DNA of 16,471 nucleotides from an uncultured Verrucomicrobia subdivision 3 bacterium (GTDB lineage: Bacteria; Verrucomicrobiota; Verrucomicrobiae; Limisphaerales; UBA11358): NCBI GenBank assembly GCA_903921455.1, contig CAIXPZ010000031.1, forward strand, positions 1 to 16,471, written 5' to 3'. Below the pieces are notes generated by a model. It searched no databases. It had not been told where the DNA came from and saw only the letters and a list, made by a program, of their open reading frames with translations. Shown here one piece after another: positions 1-6,005 of this stretch. Numbering within the stretch: position 1 is the first letter of the stretch; each line of letters begins with the position of its first letter. Made by a program: the position numbers and the translations under genes.

Positions 1-207
1 AATCGCCCAGGTGATGGACCGGGCGAACTCATAAGTTTTCAAGTAGCCTCCGGCCACACCCCATGCGACCAACTTCCCATCCTCGCGCTGGCTCAGTCGG
101 CGGGCATGGTTCGGATTGCGCGTTTGCACCCAGACGATCCCGCGGACCGGCTGCCAAGCACACAAATCGCGATCACCCACAGCGGTGTTGAGTGGAATGG
201 TTGCCAT
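1..207 (-). CDS. Small element-borne protein of unknown function (C-terminus outside window)
   Basis: An open frame runs from an ATG at 207 to the window edge without a stop (69 codons visible). The protein begins MATIPLNTAVGDRDLCAWQP and goes on with a charged stretch (NPNHARRLSQRED) and an aromatic GVAGGYLKTYEFARSITWAI-like end. Its ATG lies one base after the TGA of the excisionase-like gene (TGA-T-ATG), so the two are almost certainly translated from one message. Codon use and the tight junction support a real gene; a competing frame at 93-281 is a shadow. I do not recognise a domain. Its position behind an excisionase-like gene, near an integrase, suggests an early gene of an integrative element, but that is inference. 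Confidence 0.7.
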   Translation of the reverse strand, partial: MATIPLNTAVGDRDLCAWQPVRGIVWVQTRNPNHARRLSQREDGKLVAWGVAGGYLKTYEFARSITWAI

Positions 208-208
208 A

Positions 209-517
209 TCAGTTCAAGCTGGGGTCCGAGTGAGGGTTGATGGGATTCCGATCCGGCAGCGTCGCTGCCGGCAAACGGCAAGGCAGTGTCCGCGTCTGGA
301 GAAACTTCTCCACGGCGGCCACGGAATAAAACACCGGACCACCGCCGCGCTTGGCAGTGGGATTGGCTTTGAAGCGCGGAATGCGCGCGGTATCAAACCA
401 TTCCCGCAGCGTTTCCGCGCTAGGAACCGGATCAAGATGTGCTGAAATCAAGGTTTGCATGAGCTGGTCCAGCGTAGCCAGCCGTGCCGAGGTGGTTTGT
501 TTTGGATTGGCAATCAT
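209..517 (-). CDS. Excisionase-like / MerR-type helix-turn-helix protein
   Basis: This is a 102-residue protein. Residues about 33-75 (SAETLREWFDTARIPRFKAN, then GGGPVFYSVAAVEKFL) match the winged-helix layout of Xis/AlpA/MerR-type DNA-binding proteins: a helix with LREWF, the 'xIPxxK' turn, a wing, then an aromatic residue leading into the helix VAAVEKFL. The C-terminal 25 residues are proline- and asparagine-rich and probably unstructured. It is divergent from the XRE-like regulator and is followed directly by another small gene. In temperate phages and ICEs such proteins bend DNA at attachment sites or activate early genes; the integrase at 1981-3279 fits that reading. The ATG at 517 lies 9 bp after a strong promoter's -10 box. 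Family assignment is by pattern only; exact role is inferred. Confidence 0.6.
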   Translation of the reverse strand: MIANPKQTTSARLATLDQLMQTLISAHLDPVPSAETLREWFDTARIPRFKANPTAKRGGGPVFYSVAAVEKFLQTRTLPCRLPAATLPDRNPINPHSDPSLN

Positions 518-526
518 TGTAGATGC

Positions 527-555
527 ACATTACACAACTGTTCTAATTCTGTCAA
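527..555 (-). promoter_or_regulatory. Promoter of the excisionase-like gene
   Basis: Read on the minus strand, a perfect -35 box TTGACA (550-555) is followed by a 17-bp spacer and a -10 box TAATGT (527-532). The start codon at 517 is 9 bp further on, so the predicted mRNA has a leader of only a few bases and no room for a Shine-Dalgarno site. Confidence 0.6.
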
Positions 556-562
556 ATTAAAG

Positions 563-590
563 TTGAACGGCTTTGCACAGGTGTTATTGT
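563..590 (+). promoter_or_regulatory. Promoter of the XRE-like regulator gene
   Basis: TTGAAC (563-568), a 16-bp spacer and TATTGT (585-590) lie so that the -10 box ends 6 bp before the ATG at 597. Transcription would begin at or next to the start codon, as for other leaderless repressor genes. The promoter is back to back with that of the divergent gene at 209-517. Confidence 0.5.
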
Positions 591-596
591 GGCCGC

Positions 597-1289
597 ATGA
601 GAGTGTCACCCTTGCTGCATCCTTTGGCGGTTCTGAGAACCACCATCGGCCTCACCCAAAAACAAATGGGCGATTTCGTCAACCGCGCCGCCCGCACCAT
701 CCAATCGATTGAATTGCGCAAAATGCCGCTTACCGATGAACTAGCTTTGCGGATTGCTGAGGCCACTGGGGTGGACGAGGCTTGGCTGGCGGAAGGAAAT
801 CCCAATATACCGCCTCGCAAGGGATTGACCCTGCTCGCCGCCGGAAAAGGAGATGGCGAATACACCAAGGCCGATTACCAGTATTACCGCGCCTATGTGG
901 AGACAAAGTTATGGGACGAAAAAGAATGGGCGGAGACCTTGAAAAAGGCGGAAGCCAAGGGGAATAAAACTGAAGTGGCGAAACTCGCCTTGGAAAAGCT
1001 TGACGCCATGGCCAGGCAAAAGGCAATGACCGACCTCATGGACCAGGCGCTGGTCGCTGAACTCCAGCTGATTTTGGTCGAAACCAAGTTGAACGAAAAC
1101 ATGCGCCTCGCACGCTGGAAGATTCGCCGGTGCTTGGAAGACCTCGCCACCGAGTTTTCCATCAAGATTCCCAAGTTGAAGACTACCGTCAGCGTGAACG
1201 AATTCGCGAATTTCCCGCCTGCTTCCGAGGAAAAGGTCTCTGCCCCGGCGGACAGCGAGGCACCGGCTAAGAATTCCGAAACCAACTGA
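597..1289 (+). CDS. XRE/cI-like transcriptional regulator
   Basis: This 230-residue protein has an N-terminal helix-turn-helix of the XRE type. Residues about 10-60 include LRTTIGLTQKQMGDF, then VNRAARTIQSIE as recognition helix, and the typical tail LALRIAEATGVDEAWLAEG. Residues about 95-190 are strongly helical and charged (KEWAETLKKAEAKGNKTEV, EKLDAMARQKAMTDLMDQAL), likely an oligomerisation region. The last 25 residues are acidic and low-complexity. There is no LexA/cI-type serine-lysine protease motif, so RecA-stimulated self-cleavage is not expected. The ATG at 597 was preferred over an in-frame TTG at 573 because it sits 6 bp after a plausible -10 box. Next to an excisionase-like gene and an integrase, it is the probable master regulator of an integrative element; this role is inferred. 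Confidence 0.75.
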   Translation: MRVSPLLHPLAVLRTTIGLTQKQMGDFVNRAARTIQSIELRKMPLTDELALRIAEATGVDEAWLAEGNPNIPPRKGLTLLAAGKGDGEYTKADYQYYRAYVETKLWDEKEWAETLKKAEAKGNKTEVAKLALEKLDAMARQKAMTDLMDQALVAELQLILVETKLNENMRLARWKIRRCLEDLATEFSIKIPKLKTTVSVNEFANFPPASEEKVSAPADSEAPAKNSETN

Positions 1290-1319
1290 GGAGCCACCGT
1301 CACTGGTCAATCATCCGAC

Positions 1320-1730
1320 TCACTTCCCCGCCAGCTGCCGCAGAAATTCCGCCGGGCTGACAATCGGGATGCCTTGATATTGCCGCAGCACTAGCAGATG
1401 CTTTTTATCGCCGCTCACGATGAAGTCGGCTTCCGCCGCCAGCGCACATTCCAAAATCATTTCGTCGTCGGGATCTGCCGTTGCGCCGGACGCGCGTTCC
1501 ACCGGAAAAACCAGTTCGGCAGCTTCGGTCAGGGCGGCCACCCATTCCACGCATTTCCGGTTAGGATAATCCAAACGAAGTTCTTCAACGGTTTCGTGGT
1601 ATTCGGCGAGCAGGGTGGAACTGACCACCGCCACACATCGGCCTTGCGCCCACGCCGCCAGGCAGTCAAACGGTGCCCCCCGCCAAAAACTGGCGCTGGC
1701 CACGACATTGGTGTCGAAAACAACTTTCAC
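1320..1730 (-). CDS. PIN-domain toxin (VapC-like, putative endoribonuclease)
   Basis: The 136-residue product is a complete PIN domain. The acidic residues expected for metal binding are visible: D6 in VVFDTNVVASA, E43 in STLLAEYHE, D88/D89 in TADPDDEMILECA, and D102/D108 in ADFIVSGDKKHLL. The pattern fits the 'putative toxin, PIN family' group rather than the shorter classical VapC. Such toxins cut RNA and are held in check by a partner antitoxin. Translation starts at GTG (1728-1730), which overlaps the TGA of the upstream AbrB-type gene by four bases (GTGA), the standard coupling of a toxin-antitoxin pair. The pair follows the integrase in the same overlapping unit. The target RNA cannot be read from sequence. 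Confidence 0.85.
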   Translation of the reverse strand: MKVVFDTNVVASASFWRGAPFDCLAAWAQGRCVAVVSSTLLAEYHETVEELRLDYPNRKCVEWVAALTEAAELVFPVERASGATADPDDEMILECALAAEADFIVSGDKKHLLVLRQYQGIPIVSPAEFLRQLAGK

Positions 1731-1984
1731 GCGGCGACACGGCGACGAACACGCTGCACGGCCGCCGCGACCGCCGTTTCATCCTTCGCCGTCATTGCTG
1801 GCAGACCGCGACCGCCCAGCAGCAGTGACCGCACCCGCGCCGGCGTGAGGGATTGGCGTTTGCGCATGACAATGAGTCCGCCGGAATAACCGACATCCAG
1901 CTGGTCCCCGGCCTTGATCCGCGCCATTTCGCGGATGGCTTCCGGGATGACCGTCTGGCCTTTGACTGATACTTTGGCAATCAT
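1727..1984 (-). CDS. AbrB/SpoVT-type antitoxin (VapB-like)
   Basis: The 85-residue protein starts with MIAKVSVKGQTVIPEAIREM and GDQLDVGYSGGLIVMRKR, the swapped-hairpin AbrB/MazE DNA-binding fold (residues about 1-45). The C-terminal half (TPARVRSLLLGGRGLPAMTA, then AVAAAVQRVRRRV) is a helical tail of the kind that blocks a PIN toxin. Its ATG (1984-1982) overlaps the integrase stop codon in ATGA form, and its own stop overlaps the toxin start, so integrase, antitoxin and toxin form a chain of coupled cistrons. Antitoxins of this type normally repress their own promoter; here no separate promoter is evident because the upstream sequence is integrase coding. Confidence 0.85.
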   Translation of the reverse strand: MIAKVSVKGQTVIPEAIREMARIKAGDQLDVGYSGGLIVMRKRQSLTPARVRSLLLGGRGLPAMTAKDETAVAAAVQRVRRRVAA

Positions 1985-3279
1985 GTGGTAAGCCTAGCCT
2001 TACTTTGGAAAGAATCAAGCTGTATTCGCTCGGCGCCGCTGGTCGGCTTGACCGGTTTCTTTGGCCGGGGCGAATTGATGGCATGTGGCGCTGCCACCGG
2101 CCGCAGCGCATAAAACTGCCTGGTCTCCGCGCTGCTTACGCGCCCCTGGTAATGCTTCTTAATGATGGCCTCCGAATTGCCGAACTGCTCCGCTGTTCGG
2201 CCGTAGCTGCCCGTCAGTCGGAAGTAATGCGAGATCGCCGTGTGCCGTAACACGTCCGACACCCACGGCCGCATGTGCGGCAGCTCGTCCGTCTTGGTCC
2301 CATACCCGATGCTGACACGACCTTGGCGCAAATCCTTTTCATAAGCCGAGCGGTAAATCTCGCCGCGCTTGCGATATTGGCTCAGCCACGCTTTCAGCGT
2401 TTTATCAATCACCACAATCCGACCCTTGCCCGTCTTGGTCTGCGCGCCCTTCAACCGAATCTCCCCATCCTTCAAATTGACCTGATCCCACGTCAACCGC
2501 GCCGCCTCAGTGGGACGCAGTCCGCCGAACATGCAGAGCGCCACATACGGCACCGACCGACCCTTCTGGACTTTTTCCGCAGCCTGCAACAGCGACCGAC
2601 ATTCATCCACGGGCAGCACCACCGGTTCATGATGATCGGCGGTGGCAAACCCCTCGATCTCGACTGCATAGCAGGGATTGTTCACCGCCCAATGCCGTTT
2701 CCCTTTCATGCACCACAAAAAGAAACTGGAAAGAGCCCGGCGATCGGCGTCCTTGGTGTTGACTGAAACTTTTCGGTTCGCCAGAAAATGCTCGATGTGA
2801 TCGGGCAGCACGTCGGTCACCCGCAGGTTGCCCAGACTGCTGACAAAGCGGGTTACGCGGTTGCGCAAATTATCCTTGGTCATGGGACGCAATTCCTGTG
2901 TGGTGGTAAGCCAGTCGGTGAAAACTTTCAGCGCCTCGTCCAAACGGGGCGACTCCTTAACGGAAGCCGGCTTGCCCGTGCGCAGCCAATGATCCACGGC
3001 CGTGATCAAATCCTCATCCCGCTCCAACCGCTTGAAAGCGGCCTCGGCAACGCCCACCTGATTATCCGTCAGCCGCGTCGCCCGTAAAGCGGCGACACCA
3101 TTGGCAGCATGAAACTCGCCCTCCAGTTCGGTGAACCGATATTGTGCTTCCTCGGCGCGGGCGAAGTTTTCACGGATGCGATCCCCGTTGCGGCGCGTGC
3201 CGGTGACACGCCAGCTTGGAGTGCCCGTTCGTGGATTGGTGTAGGGCAAAATCTTGAACCGAGCCTTCGGTGTTTTCAT
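1981..3279 (-). CDS. Tyrosine recombinase / integrase
   Basis: A 432-residue site-specific recombinase. Residues 1-60 (MKTPKARFKILPYTNPRTGT) look like an arm-type DNA-binding domain, about 110-195 like the SAM-like core-binding domain, and about 215-395 like the catalytic domain. Catalytic residues seen: R255 in FGGLRPTEAARLTW, probable K282 in AQTKTGKGRIVV, R345-H346 in DVLRHTAISHYF, and nucleophile Y377 in AIIKKHYQG. The usual histidine three residues before R345 is D342, and the usual His/Trp of box II is N368 (FGNSEA), a variation of this subgroup rather than damage. A basic tail (RPKKPVKPTSG) ends the protein. The start at 3279 lies 8 bp after a near-consensus promoter. It probably catalyses integration of the element occupying the left of the window, with the attachment site next to its start. 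Confidence 0.9.
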   Translation of the reverse strand: MKTPKARFKILPYTNPRTGTPSWRVTGTRRNGDRIRENFARAEEAQYRFTELEGEFHAANGVAALRATRLTDNQVGVAEAAFKRLERDEDLITAVDHWLRTGKPASVKESPRLDEALKVFTDWLTTTQELRPMTKDNLRNRVTRFVSSLGNLRVTDVLPDHIEHFLANRKVSVNTKDADRRALSSFFLWCMKGKRHWAVNNPCYAVEIEGFATADHHEPVVLPVDECRSLLQAAEKVQKGRSVPYVALCMFGGLRPTEAARLTWDQVNLKDGEIRLKGAQTKTGKGRIVVIDKTLKAWLSQYRKRGEIYRSAYEKDLRQGRVSIGYGTKTDELPHMRPWVSDVLRHTAISHYFRLTGSYGRTAEQFGNSEAIIKKHYQGRVSSAETRQFYALRPVAAPHAINSPRPKKPVKPTSGAERIQLDSFQSKARLTT

Positions 3280-3287
3280 TGTGCCCC

Positions 3288-3316
3288 ATTATACCGGAAA
3301 TTGAGAACACAGTCAA
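3288..3316 (-). promoter_or_regulatory. Near-consensus promoter of the integrase gene
   Basis: On the minus strand, TTGACT (3311-3316), a 17-bp spacer and a perfect TATAAT (3288-3293) precede the integrase ATG at 3279 by 8 bp. The match is the best in the window. Transcription is predicted to start at about the start codon, so the mRNA would be leaderless or nearly so. Confidence 0.75.
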
Positions 3317-3373
3317 CCGAATGGCAACCGTTTTTTATAAATCGTAATTCGCCTTATATTATGATTATGTAAA
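3317..3373. other. AT-rich candidate attachment-site region
   Basis: Between the integrase promoter and the sulfatase terminator lies a 57-bp stretch far richer in A and T than its surroundings (TTTTTTATAAAT, TTATATTATGATTATG). It borders the 5' end of the integrase gene and separates element genes from the host-like sulfatase. That is where attP/attL sites are commonly found. No tRNA or clear core repeat is visible, so the assignment rests on position and composition only. Confidence 0.3.
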
Positions 3374-3390
3374 CAGTCCGGGCCGGACTG
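3374..3390 (-). terminator. Intrinsic terminator after the sulfatase gene
   Basis: CAGTCCG (3374-3380) pairs with CGGACTG (3384-3390) around a 3-base loop. Read on the minus strand, the stem is followed by TTTACATAAT, a modest T-rich tail. It lies about 40 bp past the sulfatase stop. A second hairpin (CCACG 3392-3396 with CGTGG 3407-3411) precedes it. Confidence 0.5.
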
Positions 3391-3428
3391 GCCACGGACC
3401 AGCCCGCGTGGTTCACAAGCAAAACGGA

Positions 3429-5969
3429 TTACTTCGCATCGGCGGCCTGCTTCATGCCGTCTTCGAGTTTCTTTATGTCTTCGGGAGACAGCTTGGGGCG
3501 GTCAAGCTTGAGGGTCAGTTTGTCGAGCTTGGCCGTGAGCGTGAACGGCGGGAGGTAATCCGCATCGTCCACACCGGTCAGCGTGTCGGAGCCGATGTCG
3601 AAGGATTCGTCGAACTGTAGGATGAGGGGAATGGTGTGTTCCATGGTCTGCTTGGCGACTTCCTTGCCGTCCACTTTGAGCGTGCCGCTGCCGCCGCGAC
3701 CGATGCCGCTCATGTTGTTGAAGGCGAGCGTGCCGGCGCCGAGGCCGTCATACTTGAAGTCGAACTCGACGGTATGTTTTCCCGGCGTCAACGCCTCCGG
3801 CGCTTCCCAGCGGACGTGCTGCAAGCCGAACAGATTCCAGTTGAACACTGGTTTGCCCTTGAGCAGATAGAAACCGTAGCCGCCGAAACGACCACCGCAG
3901 GTGACGAGCATGCCCTCGGCTCCACTATCGGGCACTTCGATGTCTGCCGTGATGGTGTAGGAACAATTGAGCAAAGACGGTGAATCGCCCAGCGGCAGGC
4001 CGATCATCGCGTGCGAATAAACAAACTCGCTGCGACCGGCGGTGATGTTGGGCCGGGGTTGTGCAATCCGGGTGGCCACGGATGTATCCAGCGGCAGCAC
4101 GTTGTATTTCTTCGCTTCTTGCAGGAACACCTCGGCCATCGCCTTCACTTTGTCCGGGTGTTGGGCGGCCAAGTCGTTCGCCTGCGACCAGTCCTTCGTC
4201 AGGTCGTAAAGTTCCCAAGTGCAGTTGTTGAGCGGATCGGGATTGCCGGCGCTGGCCAGCACCCACGGCGGACGAACGACCTTGGTGCTCGCGAGCCAGC
4301 CATCCTTGTAAATGGCGTGGTCGCCCATCATCTCAAAGTATTGCGTGTGATGGCGCGAAGGCTCGCCGGCATTTTCCTTTTTGAACGTGTAGGCAAAGCT
4401 CGTGCCCTCAATCGGCGACTGCTTAATGCCTTCCACATATTCCGGCGCGGCAATGTCGCAGGCTTCCAGAATCGTCGGCACCACGTCAATGAAGTGCATG
4501 AACTGGTTGCGGATGCCGCCCGCGTCCGTGATGTGGCCCGGCCACGAAACGGCCATGCCTTGACGGACGCCGCCGAGGTGCGAGGCGATCTGCTTGGTCC
4601 AGGAGAACGGCGTGCTGAACGCCCACGTCCACGGAATGGCCATGTGGTTGTAGGTGTGTTCCGTGCCCCAGACATCGCTGAACTTCAGCGCGGCTTCGAT
4701 GGGCAGGACCACGCCGTTCAATGCGGCGACTTCGTTTGGCGTGCCGGTCATGCCGCCTTCGGCGCTCGAACCGTTGTCGCCGCTGATGTAAATGATGAGC
4801 GTGTCGTTGAGCTTGCCCATGTCGTCAATCGCCTGAATCACGCGGCCGATTTCATGATCGGTGTAGGCGAGAAACGCGGCATAAACATCCACTTCGCGGA
4901 TGAAGAGTTTTTTCTCGTCGGCGCTGCATTGATCCCAGGTCTTGAGCAGATTCGTCGGCCACGGCGTCAATTGCGTGTCCGCCGAAATCACGCCGAGCTT
5001 TTTCTGATTGGCGAAGATGGTTTCCCGGAGCTGGTTCCAGCCGCCGTCGAACAGGTGCATCGCACTGATCTTGTCCACCCATTCCTTCGTCGGGTGATGC
5101 GGCGCGTGCGTGGCACCTGGAACGTAATAGCAGAAGAATTTTTTGCTCGGGTCAATCTGGTTGAGCTGGTTCAAGCGGTCAATCGCATCATCCGCCATCG
5201 CCGTGATGAGATTCCACGTCCCCGGCGCTTTGCCCTCGAACGGATAAATCTGCGTCGTGTTGCGGAACAAGTTCGGCTGCCACTGGCTGGTGTCGCCGCC
5301 CATGAAGCCGTAGAAGTAATCAAAGCCCATGCCGAGCGGCCATTGATCGAACGGCCCAGCCTGGCTGCATTGGAACGTAGGCGTGTTGTGGTTTTTACCG
5401 AACCACGAAGTGGCGTAACCGTGGTCGCGGAGAATGCGACCGATCGTCGCCTTGTCTTCCGTAATCACGCTGTTGTAACCGGGAAAACCCGTGGCCTGTT
5501 CGGATACCACGCCGAAACCGGCGGAATGATGATTGCGGCCCGTGATGAGCGCGGCCCGTGACGGCGAACACAGCGCGGTGGAGTGCATCATCGTGTAACG
5601 CAAGCCCGTCTGCGCCACGCGATCCATCGCTGGGGTCGGAATGACGCCGCCAAAAGTGCTGGCCGCGCCGTAGCCCACGTCGTCGGTCATGATGAGCAGG
5701 ACGTTCGGCGCGTCTTTCGGCGGCACGATGCGCGGTGCCCACCACGCTTTGGATTGCAGTGCGCCGTCCTTGATGACGCCGCCGAATTTCGGATCCGGCG
5801 CGGGGAGTTGTTGCCCGTTGATTGTCGTCTTCGTGCTGGGCTGGCCCAGTTCGCCGGTGATTTGTGGTGAGTTGCCGGCGGACGAAGTCGTCACGCCCAC
5901 GGTTAAGCCGAGCGCCGCTGAAGCGGTCAGCGCAGCCAGGGTGCATTGCATCAGATAGCTACGTTTCAT
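3429..5969 (-). CDS. Secreted arylsulfatase, formylglycine type (S1 family)
   Basis: An 846-residue type I sulfatase that would release sulfate from sulfated esters outside the cytoplasm. A Sec signal peptide spans about residues 1-32 (MKRSYLMQCTLAALTASAAL). The catalytic domain starts near 87 (APNVLLIMTDDVGYG, metal ligands D96/D97). C134 in CSPSRAALITGR is the cysteine oxidised to formylglycine. Other expected active-site residues are K192/H194 (FGKNHN), H288 (GATHAPHH), D398/N399 (SGDNGSS) and K459 (WTKQIASHLGGVR). Residues about 640-825 form a beta-rich C-terminal domain (YTITADIEVPDSGAEGMLV, GGRFGGYGFYLLKGKPVFNW) seen in large arylsulfatases, which makes it longer than the ~530-residue Pseudomonas-type enzyme. 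An AAGGA site (5976-5980) sits 6 bp before the ATG. It follows an unknown secreted protein by 36 bp. Substrate is unknown. Confidence 0.95.
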   Translation of the reverse strand: MKRSYLMQCTLAALTASAALGLTVGVTTSSAGNSPQITGELGQPSTKTTINGQQLPAPDPKFGGVIKDGALQSKAWWAPRIVPPKDAPNVLLIMTDDVGYGAASTFGGVIPTPAMDRVAQTGLRYTMMHSTALCSPSRAALITGRNHHSAGFGVVSEQATGFPGYNSVITEDKATIGRILRDHGYATSWFGKNHNTPTFQCSQAGPFDQWPLGMGFDYFYGFMGGDTSQWQPNLFRNTTQIYPFEGKAPGTWNLITAMADDAIDRLNQLNQIDPSKKFFCYYVPGATHAPHHPTKEWVDKISAMHLFDGGWNQLRETIFANQKKLGVISADTQLTPWPTNLLKTWDQCSADEKKLFIREVDVYAAFLAYTDHEIGRVIQAIDDMGKLNDTLIIYISGDNGSSAEGGMTGTPNEVAALNGVVLPIEAALKFSDVWGTEHTYNHMAIPWTWAFSTPFSWTKQIASHLGGVRQGMAVSWPGHITDAGGIRNQFMHFIDVVPTILEACDIAAPEYVEGIKQSPIEGTSFAYTFKKENAGEPSRHHTQYFEMMGDHAIYKDGWLASTKVVRPPWVLASAGNPDPLNNCTWELYDLTKDWSQANDLAAQHPDKVKAMAEVFLQEAKKYNVLPLDTSVATRIAQPRPNITAGRSEFVYSHAMIGLPLGDSPSLLNCSYTITADIEVPDSGAEGMLVTCGGRFGGYGFYLLKGKPVFNWNLFGLQHVRWEAPEALTPGKHTVEFDFKYDGLGAGTLAFNNMSGIGRGGSGTLKVDGKEVAKQTMEHTIPLILQFDESFDIGSDTLTGVDDADYLPPFTLTAKLDKLTLKLDRPKLSPEDIKKLEDGMKQAADAK

Positions 5970-5975
5970 AGTTTT

Positions 5976-5980
5976 TCCTT
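5976..5980 (-). promoter_or_regulatory. Ribosome binding site of the sulfatase gene
   Basis: AAGGA on the minus strand, 6 bp before the ATG at 5969. It is one of only two clear Shine-Dalgarno sites in the window and fixes this start. Confidence 0.7.
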
Positions 5981-6005
5981 TGGTGTTGTTTGGGACAAAT
6001 GGTTG

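Noticed and set aside
3280..3428. tRNA gene as integration target
   Set aside because: No cloverleaf, T-loop or anticodon arm can be drawn in this stretch; it contains only a promoter, an AT-rich part and terminator hairpins.
4011..5561. Long open frame (516 codons) on the plus strand
   Set aside because: It lies opposite the arylsulfatase, whose catalytic motifs, signal peptide and ribosome binding site are clear. The plus-strand protein is rich in R, V, A and H and shows no domain; it is a high-GC shadow.
3429..5969. Sulfatase as a lipoprotein because of the early cysteine (LMQC)
   Set aside because: The cysteine is at residue 9, before the hydrophobic core of the signal peptide, so it cannot be a lipobox; an ordinary Sec signal is more likely.
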